Shown here: positions 33,694-43,358 of the stretch, piece after piece
Position numbering within the stretch: the first letter of the stretch is position 1
Layout: every line of letters starts with the position of its first letter
Origin: Pelosinus sp. IPA-1
Lineage (GTDB): Bacteria; Bacillota; Negativicutes; DSM-13327
Assembly (NCBI RefSeq): GCF_030269905.1
Contig: NZ_BSVC01000001.1
Coordinates: 186,001-250,000 of the forward strand
Reading direction: 5' to 3'
DNA length: 64,000 nucleotides
Notes under the pieces: model-generated
The model's database searches: none
What the model was told of the DNA's origin: nothing
Seen by the model: only the letters and a program-made list of their open reading frames with translations
Position numbers and translations under genes: made by a program

Positions 33694-35160
33694 ATGTTGT
33701 GGATGAAAAAGTATATTGCTGTGGATATTGGTGCCTCCAGCGGACGCTTGATGGCAGGAGGGAAACAAGATGGAAAGATTCAGTTAGAAGAGATTTACCG
33801 TTTTGAAAATGAAATTAAGGGTGAAAATGGCAGTTATTTTTGGAGTATTGAAAAATTATTTAATGAAATTGTTAATGGTCTCAAAGTTGCAAAACAAGAA
33901 GGTATTGAAGAATGTACCTTAGGGATTGATACCTGGGGTGTGGATTATGCACTGATTGATGCCAAAGGAAATCGGATACAAGAAGTTTATGCTTACCGCG
34001 ATGAGCGAACCAAAACAGCGATTCAAGATATCAGCAAAAAAGTATCTCTTGAGAAAATTTATAAAAAAATAGGGATTCAGTTTTTAAGTTTTAATACCTT
34101 GTTTCAGTTGTATGTCCATGATAAGGAGGAGCTGGCAAAGACCGATAAAATACTCTTAGTGCCTGATTATCTTTATTACCGGTTGTCAGGAATTTTAATT
34201 AGTGAAAAAACGAATGCTTCTACTACTCAATTATTAAATTTAGAAACAAAAGAGTACGATGGAGAGTTGTTAAAACTCATAGGTGTAGAGAGGGCGCAAT
34301 TTGCTACACTGATCGAACCTGGAGAAGTCATAGGACCTATTTTAGAACCCCTAAGAAAGCAGTACGATTTACCCAAATGTGAACTAATTTGCGTTGCAAG
34401 TCATGATACGGCTTCTGCTGTGATTGGAGTTCCTGGTGTGGAGGAACATTTTGCCTATCTTTGCAGTGGCACTTGGTCATTGATAGGGGTGGAAAATATG
34501 ATTCCCATAGCCACCCAAGAGTCATTTCGTAAAAATTTTACTAACGAGTGGGGTGCCTATGGTACCTATCGCTTTTTAAAAAACATTATGGGTCTTTGGC
34601 TGATTCAGGAAGTTCGCCGTACCCTAGGTAATAAACTTTCCTTTGCTGAGCTTGTCACAGAAGCCAGCAAAATAAAGCCCTTTCAATTTTTGATTCATTG
34701 TAATGAAGATTGCTTCTTAAAACCAGAAAATATGGTTTTGGAAGTTCAAAATTATTGCCGAAATACAGGACAGTCAGTACCAAAAACATCAGGAGAGCTT
34801 GCCCGCTGTATTTTTGACAGTCTTGCACTTACCTATCGTAAAATCTTAGGTGAAATATCTTCTATTACTGGACACCCTGTCGATTGTCTACATATAGTTG
34901 GTGGTGGAGTGCAAAATGAATTACTATGCCAGCTGACGGCAGATGTTGTTGAAATACCAGTTGTAGCAGGGCCTGTAGAATCTACAGCCCTTGGCAATAT
35001 AGTAGTGCAGATGATTAGTACTGGTGAGTTAAGAAATCTGAAAGAAGCGCGGAATATGATTATGGATTCCTTTGAAATTAAAACTTATCAGCCAGCTGTT
35101 ATTACTAATTTAGAGGAAGCTTACCAAAGATTTAATCAATTAGTGTCTATGGATAAGTAA
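33694..35160 (+). CDS. rhaB: L-rhamnulokinase RhaB
   Basis: This FGGY-family kinase of about 488 aa begins with the phosphate-binding KKYIAVDIGASSGRLMAG, then TLGIDTWGVDYALID, with YRDERT as the substrate loop and LCSGTWSLIGVE plus IVGGGVQNELLCQLTA in the C-terminal half. All are typical of RhaB. It phosphorylates L-rhamnulose to rhamnulose 1-phosphate. The start could be ATG 33694 or ATG 33703 (family-like N-terminus); AAGGA spacing favours the first. First gene of the rha operon. Confidence 0.93.
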   Translation: MLWMKKYIAVDIGASSGRLMAGGKQDGKIQLEEIYRFENEIKGENGSYFWSIEKLFNEIVNGLKVAKQEGIEECTLGIDTWGVDYALIDAKGNRIQEVYAYRDERTKTAIQDISKKVSLEKIYKKIGIQFLSFNTLFQLYVHDKEELAKTDKILLVPDYLYYRLSGILISEKTNASTTQLLNLETKEYDGELLKLIGVERAQFATLIEPGEVIGPILEPLRKQYDLPKCELICVASHDTASAVIGVPGVEEHFAYLCSGTWSLIGVENMIPIATQESFRKNFTNEWGAYGTYRFLKNIMGLWLIQEVRRTLGNKLSFAELVTEASKIKPFQFLIHCNEDCFLKPENMVLEVQNYCRNTGQSVPKTSGELARCIFDSLALTYRKILGEISSITGHPVDCLHIVGGGVQNELLCQLTADVVEIPVVAGPVESTALGNIVVQMISTGELRNLKEARNMIMDSFEIKTYQPAVITNLEEAYQRFNQLVSMDK

Positions 35161-35210
35161 TAATATAAAGTGGAAATCAGACAACTAAAACAAATAAGGA
35201 GGTAGCAGCA

Positions 35211-36467
35211 GTGGTTAATAGTTTAGCAAAACGATATGAAGAAGCAAGAATGATTTATAGTCAATTAGGGGTAGATACGGATTTAGTCCTAGAAAAATTA
35301 GCGCAAGTAAAAATTTCCTTGCATTGTTGGCAAGGGGATGATGTGCATGGGTTTCTTAGAAATGAGGAATTATCCGGGGGAATTTCAGTTACAGGTAATT
35401 ACCCAGGGGCTGCTCGTACCCCTCAAGAACTTCGTCAAGATTTAGAAAAAGCCCTTACTGTAATTCCAGGAAAACACAAGGTTAATTTGCATGCCATTTA
35501 CGCCGATACCGATGAAAAGGTGGATCTTGATGCATTAGAACCAAAACATTTCAAACCTTGGGTAGAATGGGCTAAGGAACAGAAACTGGGACTAGATTTT
35601 AATCCTAGTTGTTTTTCCCATCCAAACTTTCAAGATGGTTTTTCCATAAGCCATCCTGATGAAAAAATACGGAAGTTTTGGATTATGCATTGCAAAGCAA
35701 CACGTAAAATATCTGAATATTTCGGCAAGGAATTGAAGCAAACTTGTGTTACTAATTTTTGGTTTCCTGATGGCTATAAGGATGTACCTGTTGATCGTAT
35801 GGCCCCCAGAAGACGGATGAAAGAAGCTCTAGATGAAGTATTTAGCGAAAAAATTGATTCTAAATATAACGTAGATACAATTGAAAGTAAATTATTCGGT
35901 ATTGGCTCAGAAAGTTATGTAGTTGGTTCCCATGAATTTTGTTTAAGTTATGCGATTAAACATGACAAAGCTATTTGCTTAGACGTAGGTCATTTCCATC
36001 CAACAGAAACCATTTCAAATAAACTATCAGCTATAGCACTATTTGATACCGAAATTTTATTGCATGTGAGCCGTCCAGTTCGCTGGGATAGTGACCATGT
36101 AGTGATTATGGATGATGAATTACAAGAAATTGCCAAAGAACTAGTACGCAACAATTTGCTAAATAAGACACATATTGGACTGGATTATTTTGATGCTAGC
36201 ATCAATCGGATTGCTGCATGGGTAATTGGATCACGTAATATGATAAAGGCAATACTGCGTGCTATGCTTGAACCTACTGAATTATTGAAGGAAGCAGAAG
36301 CCAAAGGTGATCTTACCACTCGTTTGGTACTGTTAGAAGAGTTGAAATCTTTTCCTTTTGGTGCAATTTGGGATTACTATTGCGAAAAGATGGGGGTTCC
36401 TGTAAGAGAATCATGGTTGGTTGATGTAAAAAGATATGAAACAGATGTTTTGATGAAACGAAAATAA
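35211..36467 (+). CDS. rhaA: L-rhamnose isomerase RhaA
   Basis: This 418-aa TIM-barrel isomerase has [15 protein letters not shown] near 31-45, the [11 protein letters not shown] segment, [11 protein letters not shown] near 130-140, the metal-binding [19 protein letters not shown] and DVGHFHPTE near 260-268, and DYFDASINR near 324-332. Length fits RhaA. It converts L-rhamnose to L-rhamnulose. The start is GTG 35211 behind AAGGAGG. Second gene of the operon, 50 bp after rhaB. Confidence 0.94.
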   Translation: MVNSLAKRYEEARMIYSQLGVDTDLVLEKLAQVKISLHCWQGDDVHGFLRNEELSGGISVTGNYPGAARTPQELRQDLEKALTVIPGKHKVNLHAIYADTDEKVDLDALEPKHFKPWVEWAKEQKLGLDFNPSCFSHPNFQDGFSISHPDEKIRKFWIMHCKATRKISEYFGKELKQTCVTNFWFPDGYKDVPVDRMAPRRRMKEALDEVFSEKIDSKYNVDTIESKLFGIGSESYVVGSHEFCLSYAIKHDKAICLDVGHFHPTETISNKLSAIALFDTEILLHVSRPVRWDSDHVVIMDDELQEIAKELVRNNLLNKTHIGLDYFDASINRIAAWVIGSRNMIKAILRAMLEPTELLKEAEAKGDLTTRLVLLEELKSFPFGAIWDYYCEKMGVPVRESWLVDVKRYETDVLMKRK

Positions 36468-36530
36468 TAGATAAAAATAGCTGCATACCGTAGTAGTGGT
36501 AATTGCAAGCAAATAATTGGAGGATTTACG

Positions 36531-37364
36531 ATGAGTTTAACTTATATTCAACATAAAATTCCTTTTGTGCGAGAGATGATGGAGGTTACCCGTAATCTTT
36601 GGGAAATGGGCTGGGGTGAACGTAATGGAGGAAACATCAGTTATCTTTTAGCGGAGGAAGAGGTAGAGACATACATTGATGTAACGAATGTGAAGCGCAG
36701 TCTTGCTTTAGAATTTCCTGTCGTGGATTTAGCAGGCAAGTATTTCATTGTAAGTGGTACTGGGAAGTATTTCAAAAATGTAGTGTTTAATCCAGAGGAA
36801 AACTTAGGTGTTATCCGTGTTGCAAAGGATGGTAAGGCGATTGATATTGTATGGGGATATGAAGATGGTAGTCGTCCGACAAGTGAATTGGCAGCCCATT
36901 TTATGAGTCATATGGAGAGGCTAAAACAGGACCCGAATCATCGCATTATTCTCCATACCCATGCCACAAATTCATTGGCTATGACATTTGTCCATGATCT
37001 TGATGAAAAATTGTTTACCAAGACATTGTGGCAAATGTGTACAGAGTGTCTAGTTGTTTTTCCAGATGGAGTTGGTGTCATTCCATGGATTGTACCAGGA
37101 ACTAATAAAATTGGTGAAATCACAGCGGAGAAAATGAAAGATCATCGGGTAGTTATATGGCCACAACATGGAATCTTTGGTGCAGGTAGGACAATGGATG
37201 AAACCTTTGGTTTGATCGAAACAGTAGAAAAGGCTGCTCAAATTTATATGCTGATTAACTCCCATCAAGGTGGCATTAAACAAAGTCTTACGGATCAAGA
37301 ACTTCTAGATTTAGCTGAGACTTTCAGTGTCATTCCTGTAGCTGGAATACTGGAGGCTAAGTAA
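36531..37364 (+). CDS. rhaD: Rhamnulose-1-phosphate aldolase RhaD
   Basis: This 277-aa class II aldolase/adducin-family protein has [13 protein letters not shown] near 24-36, the zinc [10 protein letters not shown] near 143-152 and [14 protein letters not shown] near 211-224 with the third His. It splits rhamnulose 1-phosphate into dihydroxyacetone phosphate and L-lactaldehyde. GGAGGATTT before ATG 36531. No lactaldehyde reductase/dehydrogenase is in the operon, so that step must be encoded elsewhere. Confidence 0.93.
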   Translation: MSLTYIQHKIPFVREMMEVTRNLWEMGWGERNGGNISYLLAEEEVETYIDVTNVKRSLALEFPVVDLAGKYFIVSGTGKYFKNVVFNPEENLGVIRVAKDGKAIDIVWGYEDGSRPTSELAAHFMSHMERLKQDPNHRIILHTHATNSLAMTFVHDLDEKLFTKTLWQMCTECLVVFPDGVGVIPWIVPGTNKIGEITAEKMKDHRVVIWPQHGIFGAGRTMDETFGLIETVEKAAQIYMLINSHQGGIKQSLTDQELLDLAETFSVIPVAGILEAK

Positions 37365-37417
37365 GGAAGCTATTTGTAGGGGAATTTAATCTAGACTTGA
37401 AATTGGAGGGGAATACC

Positions 37418-38911
37418 TTGGCCTCAGAATATATCATCAATCTAAAAAATATTAGCAAAACATTTGGCGGTGTAAAGGCATTAGATGGTGTTTCACTAGA
37501 TATTAAGCGTGGTGAAGTTCATGCGTTGGTAGGGGAAAATGGTGCTGGGAAATCCACATTAATCAAGGTATTAGCGGGTGTTCATTTTCCAGATGATGGT
37601 GCTGAGATCTATATTAATGGGGAACGAACCATTATAAAAAATCCAATGGATGCCATTCGCAAGGGGATCTCGGTTATCTATCAAGATATTAGCTTATTTC
37701 CTAATTTAACGGTTGCAGAAAATATTTGTATTGGCAATGATGCTGTATGGAAGGCAAAGCTTAACTGGCCAAAAATTAAGGAATTGGCACAAATCGCCAT
37801 TGCCAAAGTAGGTTCAAAGATTGACCCAGGCATGTTGCTAAAAGATTTAAATTTGGCTTCACAGCAGATTGTTGCTATTGCTAGAGCAATCAGTTTCAAC
37901 GCTAGTTTAATTATTATGGATGAGCCTACCTCCGCATTATCCTCAGGGGAGGTTGAAAACCTATATCAGATTATAGATAACCTCCGCAAGAACAATATTG
38001 CTGTTTTGTTTATTAGTCATAAATTTGATGAAGTATATCGTGTGGCGACTCGTGCAACAATACTCCGAGATGGTAAATTTATTGCTGCCCACAATACTGA
38101 AAATGTGAATCCGCAAGAGCTAATACGTTTAATGGTTGGGCGAGATGTACAATATATCTCCATGAATGCAGAGAAGATTTCCAGCGAAGAAATTTTGAAA
38201 GTCAAAAATTTGAGTAAAAAAGGTAATTTCCGTAATATCTCTTTTGAACTTAGAAAAGGTGAAATTATTGGAATTACAGGGTTAGTTGGTTCAGGGCGTA
38301 CGGAACTAGCGAAGGCGATTTTTGGACTTAATAAACCAGACTCGGGAGAAATCATTTTAGGCGGTCAACTTGCAACCATTGCGTCCTCTAATGACGCAGT
38401 AAAGTATGGAATAGGATATGTTCCAGAAAATAGACAGTTGGAAGGGCTGATTGGTAAAAATACTGTCTGTCAAAACATTAGCTTATCGATTTTGGAACAG
38501 CTGTGCGATAAATATAATTCAATTGATGTAATCAAGGAAAGAAAACTTGCTCAGGAATATATAGAGAAATTAGATGTTAGGCCTACTGATATGGATAAAT
38601 TGGTTGGGCAATTAAGTGGCGGTAATCAGCAAAAAGTAGTATTGGCTAAATGGTTAGTTACAAACCCGAAGATTTTGATTACAGATGAACCAACAAGCGG
38701 AGTCGATATCGGTGCAAAAATTGAAATACATAAAGCCCTCAGGCAATTGGCGAATAGCGGTATAGGTGTTATTGTAATTTCCTCTGAACTGCCTGAGATA
38801 TTGGCAGTGAGTGATCGAATATTTATAATGCGGCAAGGTAGTATCGTTAGTGTTATTGATAAAAACCAAGCAACTCAGGAAGTTATTTTAGCAAAAGCTT
38901 TAGGTGCATAA
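37418..38911 (+). CDS. rhaT: Rhamnose ABC importer, double ATPase subunit
   Basis: This 497-aa ribose-type sugar ABC ATPase has two nucleotide-binding domains. Domain 1: Walker A GENGAGKST near 40, degenerate signature NLASQQIVAIARA near 140, MDEPTSALS near 165. Domain 2: degenerate Walker A VGSGRTELAK near 288, signature LSGGNQQKVVLAK near 396, TDEPTSGVDIGAK near 420. The start is TTG 37418 after GGAGGGG. The name follows the rhizobial RhaSTPQ importer and not the proton symporter RhaT of E. coli. It powers the permeases encoded next. Confidence 0.9.
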   Translation: MASEYIINLKNISKTFGGVKALDGVSLDIKRGEVHALVGENGAGKSTLIKVLAGVHFPDDGAEIYINGERTIIKNPMDAIRKGISVIYQDISLFPNLTVAENICIGNDAVWKAKLNWPKIKELAQIAIAKVGSKIDPGMLLKDLNLASQQIVAIARAISFNASLIIMDEPTSALSSGEVENLYQIIDNLRKNNIAVLFISHKFDEVYRVATRATILRDGKFIAAHNTENVNPQELIRLMVGRDVQYISMNAEKISSEEILKVKNLSKKGNFRNISFELRKGEIIGITGLVGSGRTELAKAIFGLNKPDSGEIILGGQLATIASSNDAVKYGIGYVPENRQLEGLIGKNTVCQNISLSILEQLCDKYNSIDVIKERKLAQEYIEKLDVRPTDMDKLVGQLSGGNQQKVVLAKWLVTNPKILITDEPTSGVDIGAKIEIHKALRQLANSGIGVIVISSELPEILAVSDRIFIMRQGSIVSVIDKNQATQEVILAKALGA

Positions 38912-38923
38912 GAGGCATTGCAT

Positions 38924-39023
38924 TATAAGAAAAGACTTGACTTGTGCCAAGTCCTCAGACGCAGGCAGAAGCCTTAGTCGTTCCTACTTGGAATCAAGAA
39001 AGTGTTATACTTTCTGATTCCGT
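38924..39023 (-). repeat. Family B intergenic element, copy B4, inside the rhamnose operon
   Basis: The reverse orientation of B1, lying in the 132-bp gap between the ATPase and the first permease gene. Its end is only a few bases from the permease RBS (AAAAAAGGAGG), so its hairpins would be in the operon mRNA. Confidence 0.85.
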
Positions 39024-39043
39024 GAAAAAAGGAGGATGCAGGA

Positions 39044-40036
39044 ATGAAAGATTTGCTTAAAAAACGTGAGTTTCTCATGTTTATGATGCTATTGATTATC
39101 AGTTTATGTATATCTCTTATCGCCCCCGCTTTTCTGACGCCGTCTAACTTGCTCAGTATTATTATGAATAATGTTATCTTGGCAATTATGGCGATGGGCA
39201 TGACCTTAGTTATTGTTACCTCAGGTATTGACGTATCAGTTGGCTCGCAGTTAGGGTTTGCTGCCATATTTGTTGGTATGTTAGCTTTACTGCCCAGTTC
39301 AAACATATTCACAGTGTTACTAGTAGGCATACTTTGCGGGACTTTATTAGGTATCTTAAATGGTATATTAATTGCTGGAGCCGAGATACCAGCTATTGTA
39401 GTTAGCTTAGGGACAATGAATATTTTTCGTGGAAGTTTATTGCTGTATACAAATGGTAAGTGGGTAACATCCCTACCTACTTGGTATACAAGTCTTTATA
39501 ACACGTCAGTTTTAGGTATGCCAACTCCAATTCTGATTTTGCTATTGGTGATTGGTGTTACTTACTTTATTGCTCAGCACACTCGATTAGGGCGAAGTAT
39601 CTATGCCTTAGGAGGTAATCCGGCAATTGCTTCAAGAGTTGGTATCAACACAGGGAAGGTAACCTTGTTTGTCTTTGCTTATATGGGAGCGCTAACTGGC
39701 ATCGCCAGTATCTTGTATGGTGCTCAATTGGCGACAATTGATCCCAATGCAGGCACATCCTTTGAATTAATGGTTATTTCTGCCGTTGTCATCGGTGGTG
39801 CGAATGTGCTTGGAGGAAGTGGCAGCTTACTGGGAAGTTTGATTGGTGTATTAATTCTAGGTGTTTTGCAAAATGGCATTATTCTGATGCGTATCGAACC
39901 TTATTGGCAGAATGTAGTTGTGGGTTTAATCTTAATTACCGCAGTAACATTGGATGTCGTGAACAATCGTAAAAATGAAGCAAGTAAAAAAGTAATTTAT
40001 GTCGCCGAGGACATAAAGGCAGGTGTTAAAGCATGA
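39044..40036 (+). CDS. rhaP: Rhamnose ABC importer permease RhaP
   Basis: This 330-aa RbsC-type permease has about 9-10 helices, TSGIDVSVGSQLGFAA near 58-73 and the coupling loop ALGGNPAIASRVGINTGKV near 188-206. GGAGGATG before ATG 39044. The first seven codons contain a Lys/Arg-rich cytosolic start. It overlaps the second permease gene by 4 bp. It pairs with RhaQ to form the membrane channel. Confidence 0.9.
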   Translation: MKDLLKKREFLMFMMLLIISLCISLIAPAFLTPSNLLSIIMNNVILAIMAMGMTLVIVTSGIDVSVGSQLGFAAIFVGMLALLPSSNIFTVLLVGILCGTLLGILNGILIAGAEIPAIVVSLGTMNIFRGSLLLYTNGKWVTSLPTWYTSLYNTSVLGMPTPILILLLVIGVTYFIAQHTRLGRSIYALGGNPAIASRVGINTGKVTLFVFAYMGALTGIASILYGAQLATIDPNAGTSFELMVISAVVIGGANVLGGSGSLLGSLIGVLILGVLQNGIILMRIEPYWQNVVVGLILITAVTLDVVNNRKNEASKKVIYVAEDIKAGVKA

Positions 40037-41004
40037 TAAAAGTAAAGCGATCTCACGAATTGACGCTGCTGCTATTTTTTATCGTTTTAATGATTGTTAT
40101 GAGTATTTTGGCACCATCCTTTTTAACGGTTGACAATCTCCTTTCTGTTACACAGCAGATGTCAGAATTCGGCATATTAGCATTAGGTGTTACGGTGATT
40201 ATTATTACTGCAGGCATTGACCTTTCCGTAGGCTCAATTGCCGGTTTGACTACTATCGTTATTGCCATGACTTATGGCATGTCTGGTAGTTTAGTGCTGG
40301 CAGTTATTTTAGGAATAGTAACAGGAGCGTTGTGTGGTGCCTTTAACGGAGTGCTGATTGCCAAGATTGGTGTTCCGCCTATATTAGTAACATTGGGAAC
40401 CATGACCTTTTTTAATGGTATTGCATTGGTACTTAGTAAAGGAAATGCGATTTCTGATTTACCAGAGGAATTCTATTTTATTGGGCAAGGTTACTTGTTT
40501 GGGAATATTCCCGTACAAACAGTTATTTTTGCTATATTGGCTGCTGTTACCTCCCTTTTGTTATCTAAGACACCTTGGGGACGAAGGGTGTACGCGGTGG
40601 GGAATAATCCAGTAGCCTCCATATTTTCTGGTGTTAAGGTTGAACAAGTACTTCTCTATGTATACATTTTTGCTGGTATTATGGCTGCAATTTCTGGTTG
40701 GATTATTTCTTCGCGAGTTTCTACTGCCAGAGCAGATTTGGGCGCTGTATATCTAATGCAGAGTATTTCTGCTACGGTTTTGGGAGGAACCAATATTGCT
40801 GGTGGTTCTGGTACCATTTTTGGAACAGTAATCGGTGTTTGTGTTTTTGCAGTTCTTGCGAATGGTCTTAATCTTATTGGTGTCAGTCCTTTCGCGCAAA
40901 ACTTATTAATGGGCTTAGCTTTGATTGTAGTACTTTTAATTAACAATATGGAAATTATTAGAAATAAAATTTCTCTATATATCAAATTAAATTTTAACTC
41001 ATGA
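40033..41004 (+). CDS. rhaQ: Rhamnose ABC importer permease RhaQ
   Basis: This 323-aa paralogue of the preceding gene has TAGIDLSVGSIAGL near 56-69, AVGNNPVASIFSGVKVEQV near 187-205 and VLGGTNIAGGSGTIFG near 248-263. It starts in an ATGA overlap with rhaP, so the two subunits are made together. The 129-bp gap after it holds two more Shine-Dalgarno-like runs (AGGAGG near 41031, AAAGGAGGG near 41059) without open frames behind them. Confidence 0.9.
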   Translation: MIKVKRSHELTLLLFFIVLMIVMSILAPSFLTVDNLLSVTQQMSEFGILALGVTVIIITAGIDLSVGSIAGLTTIVIAMTYGMSGSLVLAVILGIVTGALCGAFNGVLIAKIGVPPILVTLGTMTFFNGIALVLSKGNAISDLPEEFYFIGQGYLFGNIPVQTVIFAILAAVTSLLLSKTPWGRRVYAVGNNPVASIFSGVKVEQVLLYVYIFAGIMAAISGWIISSRVSTARADLGAVYLMQSISATVLGGTNIAGGSGTIFGTVIGVCVFAVLANGLNLIGVSPFAQNLLMGLALIVVLLINNMEIIRNKISLYIKLNFNS

Positions 41005-41133
41005 TGGTCATAGAGATTTCCGGTTTTAACAGGAGGTCTGCATATTTTAAAAATAAGAAAGGAGGGTATCAGTTATAAGGAGCCTTAGGAATATGCCGAG
41101 CATTTCGAAAAATAAATGATGGGGTGATTTGGA

Positions 41134-42165
41134 ATGAAGGTTAATAGAAAGATTACAACGTTATTGATGTTGGTTTTTGTTGTGTCTATGCTGCTAGTAG
41201 GATGTGGCAGTAGTAATTCAAATACTGCTGCAAAACAGGATAATCAAGGAAAGTCAGGTAAGAAAGTGGTAGCAATGGTACCTAAAGTAATTGGTAGCCC
41301 TTATTTTGATACTTGCGCAGAAGGTGCCAAGAAAGTAGCAGCTGAATTTGGTTTTGAACTTTTATATACTGGACCAACGGCTGCTGATGCTGCCCAACAA
41401 GTAAATATAATTCAAGATTTAATTAGTAAAAAAGTAGACGTGTTAATTGTTTCTGCTAACGATGCACAAGCTGTTGCTCCTGTACTTAAGAAAGCAAAAG
41501 CAGCTGGTATTAAAGTAATAACATATGACGCTGACACCACTCCAGATGCTCGTGATCTATTTATCAATCAGACAACTCCTGAAATACTTGGTCGTCATAT
41601 TATGGACAATATAGCCAAAGAAATTGGTGGCAGTGGCGAGTATGCCATTTTAACAGCTTCCTTAACAGCTTCCAATCAAAATGTCTGGATTAAATGGATG
41701 AAAGACCAACAAGCTGCTAAGTATCCTGATATTAAACTGGTAACGATTGCACCAAGTGAAGAAGATCAGCAAAAAGCTTTTGCACAAACACAAAACCTAG
41801 TGAAAGCCTATCCTAATTTGAAAGGAATTGCGGCTTTATCCACTGTTGCTGAACCAGGCGCAGCACAGGCTATCGAACAAATGGGTTTAATAGGCAAAAT
41901 CAAATTAATTGGTTTAGCTACTCCTAATGGAATGAGACAATACTTAAAGAGTGGTGCAGCACAAAGCGCTACCTTATGGGATGTTGGTAAACTTGGCTAT
42001 TTAAGCATGTATATGGCAAAACAACTTCTTGATGGCAAAACTCCTACCGATGGAATGGAGATTCCTACTGTAGGTAAGGTTGCGTATAAGGCAGATACTA
42101 AGGAAATCATCATGGGTGAACCTTTAGATTTCACAAAAGAGAATGTCGATACTTTTAATTTCTAA
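41134..42165 (+). CDS. rhaS: Rhamnose ABC importer substrate-binding lipoprotein RhaS
   Basis: This 343-aa protein has signal peptide and lipobox LVGC (Cys24), then a periplasmic-binding type I fold: KKVVAMVPKVIGSPYFDTCAEG near 43-64, VLIVSANDAQAV near 103-114, YDADTTPDARDLFINQTTP near 131-149. In a Gram-positive-type or double-membrane cell it is tethered to the membrane and delivers rhamnose to RhaPQ. GGGGTGA before ATG 41134. It is unusual that the binding protein comes after the permeases, as it is often first. Confidence 0.9.
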   Translation: MKVNRKITTLLMLVFVVSMLLVGCGSSNSNTAAKQDNQGKSGKKVVAMVPKVIGSPYFDTCAEGAKKVAAEFGFELLYTGPTAADAAQQVNIIQDLISKKVDVLIVSANDAQAVAPVLKKAKAAGIKVITYDADTTPDARDLFINQTTPEILGRHIMDNIAKEIGGSGEYAILTASLTASNQNVWIKWMKDQQAAKYPDIKLVTIAPSEEDQQKAFAQTQNLVKAYPNLKGIAALSTVAEPGAAQAIEQMGLIGKIKLIGLATPNGMRQYLKSGAAQSATLWDVGKLGYLSMYMAKQLLDGKTPTDGMEIPTVGKVAYKADTKEIIMGEPLDFTKENVDTFNF

Positions 42166-42205
42166 TTCATTTTTAAGACCATCTGGAAAAGGTAGGTTTA
42201 TTAAC

Positions 42206-42520
42206 ATGATTCGTAAAGCATGCATTATGAAGGTATTTCCTAATTGCCATGAAGAGTATAGAAAACGTCATGAGGGCATCTGGCCAGAAATGGTGAATAT
42301 GCTTACCGAATATGGAGCTCACAATTATTCCATCCATCTTGATCCAACTACTAATTCCCTATTTGCTTATTTGGAAATTGAAGAAGAAGGAAAATGGAGT
42401 AAAAGTGCTGAAACTCAAATTTGCAAAAAATGGTGGGCCTATATGAAAGATGTCATGGAAACCAATCCAGACAATTCTCCGGTAGTAGTTAACTTACAAG
42501 AAGTTTTCTACCAAGCATAA
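42206..42520 (+). CDS. rhaM: L-rhamnose mutarotase RhaM
   Basis: This 104-aa protein, exactly the family length, has KVFPNCHEEYRKRHEGIWPE near 9-28, with the catalytic His in RHEGIWPEM, GAHNYSIHLDP near 39-49 and KKWWAYMKDVMETNPDN near 74-90. I start at ATG 42206; an overlapping upstream start would add 21 unrelated residues. It interconverts alpha- and beta-rhamnopyranose so that the isomerase gets its preferred anomer. Last gene of the rha operon, before a strong terminator. Confidence 0.93.
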   Translation: MIRKACIMKVFPNCHEEYRKRHEGIWPEMVNMLTEYGAHNYSIHLDPTTNSLFAYLEIEEEGKWSKSAETQICKKWWAYMKDVMETNPDNSPVVVNLQEVFYQA

Positions 42521-42525
42521 AATAA

Positions 42526-42563
42526 ACGCCCATATCCTTACTAAGGATATGGGCATTCTTTAT
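42526..42563. terminator. Terminator ending the rhamnose operon
   Basis: A 13-bp perfect stem, GCCCATATCCTTA / TAAGGATATGGGC, one-base centre, with T-rich DNA on both exits; shared with the convergent 3D-domain gene. Confidence 0.92.
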
Positions 42564-42596
42564 TCGGGAGATAAAGATGAACATTCAGAAAATGTT

Positions 42597-43229
42597 TTAT
42601 GCTTTTCCTGAATCAACGATGAATACTTTTACATCCTTCTTGCCAAAGTCTAGGGCATGATCAACAGAAGTTTTAGCAATGTCAATACGGTTTCCTTTAA
42701 TGGCTCCTCCAGTATCTTCCGCTACGGCGTATTCACCGTGGCCATCAGGATACTGGATAAATACTTTAGACCCTAAGGGGATGACATTAGGATCTACGGC
42801 GATGACTCCAGGGCGGATATCAGTACCTAAAAATGTTTTATCACCCCATTGGTCATTGTCGTGAGCGCCTGGTGCATAAGCCGTTGCCTTAATATCCAGT
42901 ACCTTTTCATAATGTGCTGGGGCTTTTCCAGAAGAGTCTTTATTTTGATCATTCGTATCTTTGGAATCTTGATGTCTTGATTGAGCGGAAGGAGTTGATT
43001 TTTCGGTAGTTGAATTGTGAGTTGAAGGAGTGTCTTTGACTTGTTGGGAGACTTCAACTGGAGCGTTGCCAGCAGCATTTGGGTCAGCGGAAGCATGGAC
43101 AGTAGCTGCTGGTATTCCTGGTAACATTGCACCAGATAGTATGGTAGCTCCCGCGACTGCCGCTGCAAGACCTTTGAATTTTTTCTGTAACCGTGCAATA
43201 GTATGGTTTCGTCTATGCTTATGACTCAT
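42597..43229 (-). CDS. 3D-domain cell-wall protein
   Basis: This 210-aa protein has a positively charged start (MSHKHRRNHTIARLQKKFKG) and a signal anchor (about 20-45). A Ser/Thr/Lys-rich low-complexity linker runs to about 110, and a C-terminal 3D domain follows: ATAYAPGAHDNDQWGDKT, GVIAVDPNVIPLGS, then AEDTGGAIKGNRIDI holding the three Asp residues. 3D domains are lytic-transglycosylase-like and act on peptidoglycan during growth, germination or resuscitation. Start ATG 43229 behind AAGGAGG. No LysM or G5 domain is present. Single gene. Confidence 0.87.
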   Translation of the reverse strand: MSHKHRRNHTIARLQKKFKGLAAAVAGATILSGAMLPGIPAATVHASADPNAAGNAPVEVSQQVKDTPSTHNSTTEKSTPSAQSRHQDSKDTNDQNKDSSGKAPAHYEKVLDIKATAYAPGAHDNDQWGDKTFLGTDIRPGVIAVDPNVIPLGSKVFIQYPDGHGEYAVAEDTGGAIKGNRIDIAKTSVDHALDFGKKDVKVFIVDSGKA

Positions 43230-43358
43230 ACTTATCATCCTCCTTGACGAGGTTATTATTTCTAGTGTTTGCAAAATAGAAAATAAAATCCTTGGAATCT
43301 TTTAGTATGTTTAATTGTCAAGATATGAGGATTGGAGTTAGTTGATAAGCTAAGAATA

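Noticed and set aside
41005-41133. A missed small gene between rhaQ and rhaS suggested by two RBS-like runs
   Set aside because: Frames after both runs stop within a few codons or lack a start codon.
42827-43198. 123-aa frame overlapping the 3D-domain gene
   Set aside because: It is the alternative frame of the low-complexity linker; the other frame has signal peptide, catalytic domain and RBS.
43230-43300. SigH-like promoter for the 3D-domain gene
   Set aside because: CAAGGATTT is followed at the right distance only by TGCAAACAC, a poor -10 match.
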